Shown here in pieces: positions 31,455-38,326 of a DNA stretch of 38,326 nucleotides; the first letter of the stretch is position 1; each line of letters starts with the position of its first letter. The translations under genes were made by a program, and so were the position numbers. Under the pieces are notes generated by a model. It was given only the letters and a program-made list of their open reading frames with translations. It ran no database searches and had not been told where the DNA came from. The stretch comes from Rikenellaceae bacterium (lineage in GTDB: Bacteria; Bacteroidota; Bacteroidia; Bacteroidales; Rikenellaceae). Location of the stretch: the NCBI GenBank assembly GCA_031256675.1, contig JAIRQC010000098.1:1-38326 (forward strand), given 5' to 3'.

Positions 31455-33641
31455 CTACCTCTCCTGCCGCGTGCGGACTACCAGCTCCCTGCCGCGCAGC
31501 AGGTCGGCGTGCGAGATGAAAACGCCGTTAATTCGGCGACCGTCATATTCTACCGATTCGAGCGTCCGTCCGCCTCCGCGTCTGGTTATGGTGAAGCTGC
31601 CCTCGCCGAGGCGGAAAACCACGCGGTCGAACAGCGGCACGCTCACCAGATAGGCCGGGTCGGCGGGCGAGTAGGTGTACAGCCCGATGGCCGAGAGGAC
31701 GTACCACGACGAGGTCTCGCCCGCGTCGTCCATTCCTGCGTAGGCCAGATGATGCTCGCCGAGAGAGTAGTAGCGGTTGAGCAGCGAGTCGATAACAACC
31801 TGCGACTTGCCGGGCTTGCCGACAAAATGGTAGAGGAACGGATAGCCGTGGTCGGGCTGGTTGCCGTGGCAGTACTGCCCCAGAAAGCCCGACAGGTTGT
31901 GCGCCTCGTAGCCGCGCCACGGTATGGTGAACAGCGAGTCGAGCTTGGCCTCGAACCTCTCGACGCCGCCGTAGAGGGCTATCAGCCCCTCGGTGTCGTG
32001 CGGGGCGAAGAAGGCCGACATCCATCCGGTTGCCTCGCGGACCTGGTAGTGGTAGTATGGAAAGCAGGGGTCGAAATCCTTCACCCACTCCCCGTCGGCG
32101 AGCCTGCCGCGCATGAACCGCGTCGAAGGATCGTAGAGGTTGCGGTAGTTTGTCGAGCGGCGCATCAGCATCTCATAACTGGCCGTGTCGCCCAGCTCGC
32201 GAGCCAGCAGCGCCACGGCATAGTCGTCGTAGGAATACTCCTGCGTCTTGGTTACGCCGGCCCTGGCCTTGGTCTCGATGCGCGGGGCGGTCAGCTCCAG
32301 CTCCGAGACATATCCCTTGTCGATGTACTCTTGCAGGAAGGGGCGCGAGGGGCCTTCGACGGTGGCGTTGCGCAGCATCAGGCGGTAGGCCTCGCGCAGG
32401 TCGAAGTTGCGCAGACCGCGCAGGTAGCTGCCCGTGACGAAGACCGAGGCGTGGTCGCCGTGGAAGAACGTCGGCATGAAACCGGTGTGGCGGCCACGGT
32501 CAATGCACGAACTTATCACGTCGCAGGCCACATCGGGCATAAGCATACCCAACAGGATGAGCTTGTTGCGGTAGTCGTCCCAGAACGACGGGGCGGTGTA
32601 GTAGCGAAAGCCCTTGCGGGCGACCCTGCCGTCGCGTCCGGTGAACGCGCCGTCCACGTCGCTACGCAGCGCGGGCCAGAGCATCGAACGGTAGAGGGTC
32701 GAGTAGAACGTCCTCTGTTGCCGCTCCGTGCCGCCCTCGACGGCTATGCGCCCCAGCAGTTCGTTCCACGCCACCTCGCCCTCGCGCCGCACCGTGGCGA
32801 AGTCATTGCCCGCAATCTCGGTTTCGAGGTTTTTCCGCGCCCCCTCGACGCTGACGAACGAAAACCCGATCCTTATCTCGAGCGGGGCCTTGCCCGCCCT
32901 GCCGAAACTTATCACGGGGATGGCCGCCCGCCGCGTCTCGGGCCGACGGTTGCCGGGGGCCCCGTCGCCATCCCTCGGAGGGACGGATGGTCGCAGGCTG
33001 TCGATACTCCGGATGGAGTAATTTGCCACGGCGTAGAAATATATCTTCTCGCCGGCGGCCTGATAGCCCGAAAAGGCGTTGGGGCCAGCCTTGCATATCG
33101 ACCAGTCGCGCACCCGCTCGTTCGAACGCGGCAGATTGACCAGCAGCTTCATCTCGCCCCCGTTCCCGAACGTATAGCGGTGATACCCGCAACGCAGCGA
33201 CGAGGTCAGCTCTGCATCCACGCCGTAACGTTCGAGGTAGACGCGGTAATAGGCGGGATGCGCCTCCTCGCGCCCGTGGCTGTACGGCGAGGCATAGTCG
33301 TCGGCCGTTATGTTGCCCGCAACGGGTAGTATCGGGACGTGGTTGAGGTTCCAGTGCCCCTTGTTGGTGTGGCTGAAGCCGTAGATCAGCGTATCCTCGT
33401 ACTGGTAGCCGGCCCCTGAGCCGAACATCGTCACGGGGCTGAGCTGCACCATTGCGCAGGGCAGCGACGAGCCCGGGTAGACCTCGGCGCCCCACGTGCG
33501 CCGCGTAGGCTGGAAACCGAGTTCGGCGCTGTCCCACATCGTCTCGGTGCCGAGCAGCGGGTTTACAAGGTCGGCGTAAGGCCTGCCTATGGAGGCGGGG
33601 CCGCACAGCAGCATCAGGGCAAAAAGGAGGGCGTTTTTCAT
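31455..33641 (-). CDS. GH92 exo-alpha-mannosidase
   Basis: A 728-aa Ca-dependent inverting alpha-mannosidase. Signal peptide MKNALLFALMLLCGPASIG, then the family start YADLVNPLLGTETM, the N-terminal beta-sandwich with GAGYQYEDTLIYGFSHTNKG, and the helical catalytic domain. Expected catalytic residues are the Glu of VREATGWMSAFFAPHD (about 536) and the Asp pair in GMDDAGETSSWYVLSAIGLY (about 639). The loop that reads HGNEP in alpha-1,2-specific members reads HGNQPDHG here (about 591), which may signal another linkage preference. I chose the start at 33641; an in-frame ATG at 33674 would add 11 residues before the signal sequence. The gene stands alone on the minus strand, convergent with GH97 and divergent from yebC, and completes the mannan set with GH76 and GH125. 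Confidence 0.94.
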   Translation of the reverse strand: MKNALLFALMLLCGPASIGRPYADLVNPLLGTETMWDSAELGFQPTRRTWGAEVYPGSSLPCAMVQLSPVTMFGSGAGYQYEDTLIYGFSHTNKGHWNLNHVPILPVAGNITADDYASPYSHGREEAHPAYYRVYLERYGVDAELTSSLRCGYHRYTFGNGGEMKLLVNLPRSNERVRDWSICKAGPNAFSGYQAAGEKIYFYAVANYSIRSIDSLRPSVPPRDGDGAPGNRRPETRRAAIPVISFGRAGKAPLEIRIGFSFVSVEGARKNLETEIAGNDFATVRREGEVAWNELLGRIAVEGGTERQQRTFYSTLYRSMLWPALRSDVDGAFTGRDGRVARKGFRYYTAPSFWDDYRNKLILLGMLMPDVACDVISSCIDRGRHTGFMPTFFHGDHASVFVTGSYLRGLRNFDLREAYRLMLRNATVEGPSRPFLQEYIDKGYVSELELTAPRIETKARAGVTKTQEYSYDDYAVALLARELGDTASYEMLMRRSTNYRNLYDPSTRFMRGRLADGEWVKDFDPCFPYYHYQVREATGWMSAFFAPHDTEGLIALYGGVERFEAKLDSLFTIPWRGYEAHNLSGFLGQYCHGNQPDHGYPFLYHFVGKPGKSQVVIDSLLNRYYSLGEHHLAYAGMDDAGETSSWYVLSAIGLYTYSPADPAYLVSVPLFDRVVFRLGEGSFTITRRGGGRTLESVEYDGRRINGVFISHADLLRGRELVVRTRQER

Positions 33642-33780
33642 CGCACAGTGATTTTTGGTGCAAGATAGCGACATGCAGCCGGATTTTTGTCCGCCCGAGC
33701 GACAATTTTATATTCAAACGCGACGTAACGGGGCTGTCGGGAGGTCGGCAACCCCCGAACGGGAAAACAGGTCGTTTTTA

Positions 33781-33812
33781 TTTGCAAGGTACGGCGGTTT
33801 GAGCTATCTTTG
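33781..33812 (+). promoter_or_regulatory. Upstream promoter of yebC (P1)
   Basis: TTTG at 33781-33784, a 20-nt spacer, TATCTTTG at 33805-33812: an exact match to the Bacteroidetes consensus. It lies 85 bp before the yebC start. Confidence 0.65.
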
Positions 33813-33842
33813 TCGACAGGCAAGCATCGCAAAACGGCAAAT

Positions 33843-33873
33843 TTTGCGCAAAAGCAAAAAATTTATAGATTTG
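33843..33873 (+). promoter_or_regulatory. Downstream promoter of yebC (P2)
   Basis: TTTG at 33843-33846, a 19-nt spacer, TAGATTTG at 33866-33873, again an exact match. Transcription would start near 33880, so only the ATG at 33897 is usable from P2. Confidence 0.7.
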
Positions 33874-33896
33874 CACCTCCGAAAAACAACACAGCA

Positions 33897-34622
33897 ATGG
33901 GAAGAGCATTCGAATATCGCAAGGCGCGCAAAATGAAGCGCTGGGGCAACATGGCCCGCACATTTACGAAGTTGGGCAAGGAGATCGAGATCGCCGTCAA
34001 GGCAGGAGGTTCCGATCCGGGAGGAAACACCCGTCTGAGGGTGCTCATACAGAACGCCAAAGCGGCCAACATGCCAAAGGAGAATGTCGAACGGGCCATC
34101 AAGCGCGCCGTGTCGAAAGATGTGGCCGACTACAAGGAGATGGTCTACGAGGGTTACGGCCCCCATGGCATAGCCGTGATCGTCGAGACCGCGACCGACA
34201 ACACAACCCGCACCGTGGCCAACGTACGCATGTATTTCAACAAGTCGGGCGGTTCGCTGGGCAACAGCGGTTCGGTGGCGTTTATGTTCGACCACAAGTG
34301 TCTGTTCAAGATTGCCGCCGCGCCCTCTATCGACCTTGAGGAGTTGGAGTTGGAGTTGATCGACTTCGGCGTTGACGAGTTGTTCGAGGACGAGGGGGAG
34401 ATCTTGATCTACGGGGCTTTCGAATCGTATGGCGAGATACAGAAATATCTCGAAGAGCATGGCATAGAGATAGTAAGCGGCGAATTTGTCCGTCTGCCGA
34501 CCGACGTCAAGGAGGTTACCCCCGAGCAGCGCGAAGCGGTCGAGAAGCTCATCGAGCGCATCGAAGAGGACGAGGATGTGGTGAACGTCTTCCACAACAT
34601 GAGGGAGGCCGACGAAGAGTAG
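33897..34622 (+). CDS. yebC: YebC/PmpR family protein
   Basis: A 241-aa protein of the YebC/PmpR (DUF28) family, cytoplasmic proteins described as transcription regulators and, for some members, as ribosome-associated factors that help translation of difficult peptide stretches. The N-terminus MGRAFEYRKARKMKRWGNMA is the Bacteroidetes form of the usual GHSKWANIK-type start. Other motifs are KEIEIAVKAGGSDPGGNTRLR, MPKENVERAIKRA, YEGYGPHGIAVIVE, NTTRTVANVR and FNKSGGSLG. The length is normal. Two tandem promoters lie in the 255-bp gap from the divergent GH92 gene. It is monocistronic as far as can be seen; the next 820 bp contain only insertion-sequence remnants. Confidence 0.95.
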   Translation: MGRAFEYRKARKMKRWGNMARTFTKLGKEIEIAVKAGGSDPGGNTRLRVLIQNAKAANMPKENVERAIKRAVSKDVADYKEMVYEGYGPHGIAVIVETATDNTTRTVANVRMYFNKSGGSLGNSGSVAFMFDHKCLFKIAAAPSIDLEELELELIDFGVDELFEDEGEILIYGAFESYGEIQKYLEEHGIEIVSGEFVRLPTDVKEVTPEQREAVEKLIERIEEDEDVVNVFHNMREADEE

Positions 34623-34692
34623 CCTCTCAGGCGTCGAGTGCCGTGCCCCGCGCGTGGAAGCTAAGGGCGTATCGGGATATTAGGATTTATTT

Positions 34693-34956
34693 TTATAGTT
34701 TATGCCAACATGTCTGTCCTTGACGAAATTCTTGCCTGCCGACGGTGGCGGCTATCCGTTGATGCCGGATTGTTTTTTCTGCGAAGATCTCCGGCGACAT
34801 ATAATTGCCTTGGTCGGTGAGCCGGCCTTTGAACTTCGCCAGCTCGGTAACGTACATTGCTTGTTCCCTCAGCAGCTGTTTCAAATGCTCCAATTGCTCA
34901 GAGGTACGGTTATGCAACTTTGCCTGTTTCCAAGATTTATGCAAGGAACACGGCAA
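34693..34956 (-). pseudogene. IS110-family transposase fragment (middle part)
   Basis: The minus-strand reading contains SEQLEHLKQLLREQAMYVTE, then LAKFKGRLTDQ, GNYMSPEIFAEKT and IRHQRI. This resembles the helical segment that follows the RuvC-like DEDD domain in IS110 transposases. The catalytic N-terminal and C-terminal domains are not attached. The identification is from motif resemblance only and is less certain than the neighbouring C-terminal fragment. Confidence 0.5.
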
Positions 34957-35040
34957 AAAATGATTCTGAAAGGCAAAAAAAGTTCAGGGCGCAGGGAAAT
35001 GCGCCTTGAAATGACAGAGGAGTGAAATATGTTTACCGAA

Positions 35041-35393
35041 TTAAGGCATTGTTTCGGGATCGGAGTTTGAATGCGCCGGACAGGAGAGGGAGTAAGGCTT
35101 GTTGTGCTTGATGACAGCAAACATCCTTGCGACTAACTTTGCCAGCAGAACGTTGATAATAAGCATTTTGTCTTTGCCGTCGGAGACTTTGCGGTCATAA
35201 TATTCGCGAAGTTCGCCGTCTTCTTGGTAAGGACGGAAACGGCTGCCATATGTAGCAGCCGTTTCATCTCCTTATTAGCTTGATGGGAAACTTTGTTTCC
35301 GGAATGGACGCTTGTGCCGGAATCCCATGCGAACGGAGCAGCCTTTTGCTGTCGGTGGATTGCCGCTCTTGCGAAGTAAGGCCGGAATTTTTT
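35041..35393 (-). pseudogene. IS110-family transposase fragment (C-terminal domain)
   Basis: On the minus strand the reading KAAPFAWDSGTSV, HSGNKVSHQANKEMKRLLHM, AAVSVL matches the C-terminal Transposase_20 domain of IS110 transposases (APFxxxSGTS, then the NKxLKxLLHxAA helix). A frameshift follows. In the next frame ELREYYDRKVSDGKDKMLII, NVLLAKLVARMFAVIKHNKP continues to a stop at 35041-35043, which is the usual end of the family. The RuvC-like DEDD half is absent. The fragment ends where the SGNH gene's -33 box begins. Confidence 0.75.
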
Positions 35394-35423
35394 TGCAGGA
35401 AAACAATGTAATTACTACCTTAG
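35392..35423 (+). promoter_or_regulatory. Promoter of the SGNH hydrolase-lnt operon
   Basis: TTTG at 35392-35395, a 20-nt spacer, then TACCTTAG at 35416-35423, one mismatch from TAnnTTTG. It is 22 nt before the ATG at 35446 and directly abuts the IS110 remnant. Confidence 0.5.
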
Positions 35424-35445
35424 CGGTCACAATATAAAAACAGCC

Positions 35446-36414
35446 ATGAAAAGAGCTATTTTACTCGCCGCTACCGTCTTGCTCGCAGCAGGAACAGCAG
35501 AAACATCAGGAACAACTGGGACTGAGGGAACAACAGAAACACTTGTGGCGACAAGAACGGCAAGAAGAACAACAGAAGCAACAACCGGAACGCTTGGAAC
35601 GGTAAGAACGATCGAAACGACAGAAACATCAGCAACGATAGGAACGTTTGAGGCGGCAAGAACAGTCAGAACGGTCGGAGCAACCGGAACAATTGGTGCA
35701 ACTGAAACTGCAACAGCAGCCGAAACGCTTGTAGCAACAAAAACAGCAAGAACAACAGGTGCAACAGAGACCGCAAGAACAACAGGAGCAGCCGAAACAT
35801 CAGGAATATCAGTATCGCATGAGCGCTGGCAAAAGGATATGGAGCGGTTTCGGGCGATGGACGCCCAAACGCCGCCGACAAAGGGTGGCATTCTGTTTGT
35901 CGGCAGTTCGACATTCAACATGTGGCGCGACGTTGCCGACTATTTTCCGGCTCACAGGATCGCCAACCGCGGCTTCGGCGGCTCGACCATGCGCGACGTG
36001 CTCTACTGGTACGAAACGCTCGTCACCCCCCACGCCCCGGCGCAGATGCTGGTCTACGAGGGGGATAACGACCTGGCCGACAGGAATTATACCGTAGAGC
36101 AGTTCATCGTCGACGTGGAGTGCTTCGTCCGCCTGACACAGGTGCGCTACCCGCAGTGCGACCTCTGCCTTGTGTCGGTCAAGCCCAGCCCGTCGCGCCG
36201 GGCGATATGGCCCAAGATCATGGAGGCCAACCGGCTGATGAAGGAGCTGTGCGAAAAACGGGGAGCGCGCTTTATCGACGCCTGGTCGCAAATGGTCGAT
36301 GCGGAGGGCAATCCGACCGGCGGCAAGGATTACTTCCTCGAAGACCGCCTGCACATGAACGCCGAGGGCTATAAACTCTGGGCGAGGATCATTGAACCCT
36401 GCCTGATCAAATGA
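35446..36414 (+). CDS. SGNH/GDSL-family hydrolase with Thr-rich insert
   Basis: A 322-aa exported protein. Signal peptide MKRAILLAATVLLAAGTA is followed by about 105 residues (17-122) made almost only of Thr, Ala, Gly, Glu, Val and Arg, with near-repeats such as ETLVATRTAR and ETLVATKTAR. The SGNH hydrolase domain starts near residue 124. Block I is ILFVGSSTFNMW (Ser154/155), the block III equivalent is VYEGDNDLADR, and block V is EDRLHMN with the Asp/His pair. Such enzymes are esterases or acyl hydrolases on lipids or on acetylated glycans; the substrate is unknown. The Thr-rich part uses ACA/ACG/GCA codons and is AT-richer than the domain, suggesting repeat expansion. The stop overlaps the lnt start as ATGA. 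Confidence 0.85.
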   Translation: MKRAILLAATVLLAAGTAETSGTTGTEGTTETLVATRTARRTTEATTGTLGTVRTIETTETSATIGTFEAARTVRTVGATGTIGATETATAAETLVATKTARTTGATETARTTGAAETSGISVSHERWQKDMERFRAMDAQTPPTKGGILFVGSSTFNMWRDVADYFPAHRIANRGFGGSTMRDVLYWYETLVTPHAPAQMLVYEGDNDLADRNYTVEQFIVDVECFVRLTQVRYPQCDLCLVSVKPSPSRRAIWPKIMEANRLMKELCEKRGARFIDAWSQMVDAEGNPTGGKDYFLEDRLHMNAEGYKLWARIIEPCLIK

Positions 36415-38021
36415 CGGGCCTTGTCATACCCTCCATTCTGGCGGCGGCGCTGCTGGCGTTCGGATGGCTCGGCGGCAGCGGTATTACGCTTGTCGCGGCT
36501 TTCGTACCGCTGCTGTATATCAACGAACAGTTGGGGCGCGGGGGCGGCTGGCGGTGCTTTCTGTGGGTCGGGCTTGCGCTGGGGCTGTGGTGCGGGGCCA
36601 CAACGTGGTGGATATGGTATGCCGCGCCGGTGGGGGCCGTAGCAGCCGTCGTGATAGAGGTGGCCTACTTCGGCGGGATGTTCATGCTCTACCGCTTGGT
36701 GTGGCGTTGCGCCCCGCGGTGGGTGGCCTACGCGACGCTGGTGGCGGGATGGATAGCCTGCGAATACCTTTATACGGTCGGCGAACTGTCGTTCCCGTGG
36801 CTGACGCTGGGCAACGGCCTTGCCAACGACACGCATCTGGTGCAGTGGTACGAATATACCGGCACGCTGGGCGGCTCGTTGTGGGTGCTGTCGGCCAACG
36901 TGCTGATCTGGGAGGCCCTGCGGCGGCGCAGCCTGCGCTGGGGCTTCGGGGCGGCAGCGTGGGTGGCAATCCCTGTGGCGATCTCGCTGCTGATCTACCG
37001 CACCGAGGGCTGGCCCAAAAAGGGCGGTACGGCAAAGGTTACCGTCGTTCAGCCAAATATAGACCCCTATTCCGAAAAATTCAGCCGGCCGCAACAGGAG
37101 CAGACCGCCCTGATGCTTTCTCTTGTCCGCGAGGCGCGCTGCGGAGAGGATTTCATCGTGTTGCCCGAGACGGCCGTCGAGGACAACCTCTGGGAGGGTA
37201 GTTTTCAGCTTTCGCAGAGCCTCGCCTCCATGCGCGAGCTGCTCGGCGAGGGCGTTTGGCCCATTCTGCGCAGCGACCTGCCCGGCCCCGACGGACGTTT
37301 CGCGGACGACCTGCGCGGCGCGCAGATAGTCTTCGGCGCCACGACATACCGCAGTTACGGACAGGGAGAGCAGGTCAGCGAAACGGCGCGCAGGTCGAAC
37401 CTGTTCGACGGCTGGTACGACGTATACAACAGCGCGCTGGCCCTCGATACGGCGCAGGTGGCCGTGCACCACAAGGCGAAACTCGTGGCAGGGGCGGAAA
37501 AGATACCGTTCTGGAGCCTCACGAGCCACCTCAATTTCCTGATCGTCGACCTCGGCGGCATATCCGGGCAGCTGGGCAGCGACACCCTGCACACGGTGTT
37601 CGTCTCGCCGCGCGGCGTCCGTTCGGCGGCGGCGATATGTTACGAGTCGGTTTACGGCGAGTATTTTGCCGAGTTTGTCCGCCGCGGGGCGCAAATCATG
37701 TTCGTCGTCACCAACGACGGCTGGTGGCACGACACTCCGGGCTACCGTCAGCACTTCTCCTTTGCCCGCCTGCGCGCCATCGAGACCCGCCGCGCCATAG
37801 CCCGCAGCGCCAACACCGGCATATCGGGCTTTATCTCGCCGCGCGGCGATGTTATCGGTTCGCTTGGATGGGACAGGCGCGGCGCCCTCACCGCCTCGCT
37901 GCCCGTCGGCGGCAAAACGACCTTCTACACCCGCCACGGCGACTATATCGGCCGCATCTGCGCGTGGATACTGCTCGCCTCGCTGCTGACGGCCATCGTT
38001 TGGCGACAGCGGAGGCTGTAA
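36411..38021 (+). CDS. lnt: Apolipoprotein N-acyltransferase (Lnt)
   Basis: A 536-aa inner-membrane enzyme that adds the third acyl chain to the N-terminal Cys of lipoproteins. An N-terminal block of about six membrane helices (residues 1-205) is followed by the periplasmic nitrilase-like domain and a C-terminal helix (WILLASLLTAIVW). The catalytic triad is in place: Glu253 (VLPETAVEDN), Lys355 (HHKAKLVAGAEKIPF) and Cys410 (AICYESVYGEYF). VVQPNIDPYSEKF marks the start of the nitrilase domain. The length is normal. The ATG overlaps the SGNH gene's TGA. It would process the many lipoproteins of the PUL, though that link is general and not specific to this locus. Confidence 0.96.
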   Translation: MTGLVIPSILAAALLAFGWLGGSGITLVAAFVPLLYINEQLGRGGGWRCFLWVGLALGLWCGATTWWIWYAAPVGAVAAVVIEVAYFGGMFMLYRLVWRCAPRWVAYATLVAGWIACEYLYTVGELSFPWLTLGNGLANDTHLVQWYEYTGTLGGSLWVLSANVLIWEALRRRSLRWGFGAAAWVAIPVAISLLIYRTEGWPKKGGTAKVTVVQPNIDPYSEKFSRPQQEQTALMLSLVREARCGEDFIVLPETAVEDNLWEGSFQLSQSLASMRELLGEGVWPILRSDLPGPDGRFADDLRGAQIVFGATTYRSYGQGEQVSETARRSNLFDGWYDVYNSALALDTAQVAVHHKAKLVAGAEKIPFWSLTSHLNFLIVDLGGISGQLGSDTLHTVFVSPRGVRSAAAICYESVYGEYFAEFVRRGAQIMFVVTNDGWWHDTPGYRQHFSFARLRAIETRRAIARSANTGISGFISPRGDVIGSLGWDRRGALTASLPVGGKTTFYTRHGDYIGRICAWILLASLLTAIVWRQRRL

Positions 38022-38127
38022 AACCTTTCATTGCGAACCGGCTCCCTGCCCGCAGCCGGCAGAAGGGGGCGAAGGCGACGGAGACGGGCACGTGAGCGGC
38101 AGGCGGGCGACATATTAAATTTTCGGC

Positions 38128-38154
38128 CCGCCGCGCAATTTTTTTGCGCGGCGG
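38128..38154. terminator. Hairpin downstream of lnt
   Basis: A perfect 11-bp stem (38128-38138 with 38144-38154, CCGCCGCGCAA and its complement) closes a TTTTT loop. It is about 106 bp after the lnt stop. There is no T-run after the stem, so it is not a textbook terminator. It stands directly before the beta-helix fragment. Confidence 0.5.
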
Positions 38155-38185
38155 AGTTAGGCTTGACGACAACAGCAGTTTCACC

Positions 38186-38326
38186 ATGAGGGGCGGGACA
38201 ATCTGTCAGAACGAGGCAAACTACGGCGGCGGTGTGTATGTCACCGACAGCGGCAATTTCATAATGGCAGGCGGAACGATAAGCGAGAATACTGCCTCTG
38301 ACTCCGGCGGCGGAGCTGCGCTCGAC
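38186..38326 (+). CDS. Beta-helix repeat surface protein, partial (possibly 5'-truncated)
   Basis: The frame is open to the end of the window. It reads SSFTMRGGTI, then NYGGGVYV, NFIMAGGTISENTA and DSGGGAALD. This is the GGTISxNTA / GGGVYV repeat of large exported right-handed beta-helix proteins (adhesin or Pmp-like). The frame opens only after a TGA at 38093-38095, and the first ATG (38186) is already inside a repeat, with no signal peptide before it. Either the true start is elsewhere through a frameshift, or this is a 5'-truncated copy. The gene continues beyond the window. Confidence 0.55.
   Translation, partial: MRGGTICQNEANYGGGVYVTDSGNFIMAGGTISENTASDSGGGAALD

Larger units (their letters stand above)
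34623..35445. other. Gene-free region with IS110-family remnants
   Basis: Between yebC and the SGNH hydrolase there is no intact gene. The region holds two minus-strand fragments of IS110-family transposases (34693-34956 and 35041-35393), in the wrong order for a single element, and the SGNH gene's promoter at its right edge. No clear terminator for yebC is seen. Confidence 0.6.

Noticed and set aside
35240-35275. Palindrome around CATATG (AAACGGCTGC / GCAGCCGTTT) as an operator
   Set aside because: It lies within the IS110 transposase reading LLHMAA and is most simply explained by coding sequence.
35427-35921. Val/Ala-rich hydrophobic frame antisense to the SGNH gene
   Set aside because: It is the complement of the Thr-rich codon repeat; no start context or domain.

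Overview
The window looks like chromosome from a high-GC member of the Bacteroidales; an Alistipes/Rikenellaceae-type organism is my best guess. This rests on RpoB and RpoC of Bacteroidetes type, a SusC/SusD system with a hybrid two-component regulator, promoters of the Bacteroidetes form TTTG-N19/20-TAnnTTTG, and GC-rich coding sequence with AT-rich gene leaders. The genus is inference.

Layout. Positions 1-9270 hold rpoB and rpoC. They are separated by about 770 bp instead of the usual short spacer. The gap contains a ~100-bp intergenic repeat, present in inverted orientation on the other side of rpoB, and a broken replication-initiator gene of a Microviridae phage that runs almost to the rpoC start codon. 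Positions 9271-11341 are a gene-poor graveyard: a G-rich degenerate repeat field, a GTCATTGCGAG-type palindromic repeat, a multiply frameshifted IS982-family transposase, a 31-bp inverted repeat and a degenerate ~45-bp tandem array.

Positions 11342-33641 form a polysaccharide utilisation locus (PUL). On the minus strand a tight operon encodes SusC, SusD, two SusE/F-like surface lipoproteins, a GH76 endo-alpha-1,6-mannanase and a GH125 exo-alpha-1,6-mannosidase; strong hairpins precede each glycosidase gene. Divergently, an HTCS regulator, a GH78 alpha-L-rhamnosidase (interrupted by a frameshift) and a GH97 enzyme are joined by two ATGA overlaps. A convergent GH92 alpha-mannosidase lies beyond a 25-bp perfect bidirectional terminator. 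GH76, GH125 and GH92 point to fungal/yeast-type alpha-mannan. Adding GH78 and GH97 suggests a mannan decorated with rhamnose and galactose or glucose, such as fungal rhamnomannan or galactomannan (inference). The likely scheme is surface cleavage by GH76, capture and import by the Sus proteins, periplasmic trimming by the exo-enzymes, and sensing of a product by the HTCS.

Positions 33642-38326 carry yebC with two tandem promoters, two out-of-order IS110-family transposase remnants, an SGNH hydrolase with a Thr-rich low-complexity insert that overlaps lnt (apolipoprotein N-acyltransferase) by ATGA, and, at the edge, a fragment of a beta-helix repeat surface protein with no evident 5' end.

The most noteworthy points are the microvirus relic inside rpoBC, the inverted repeats bracketing rpoB, the mannan PUL with a rhamnosidase arm (frameshifted), and the repeat arrays downstream of rpoC.
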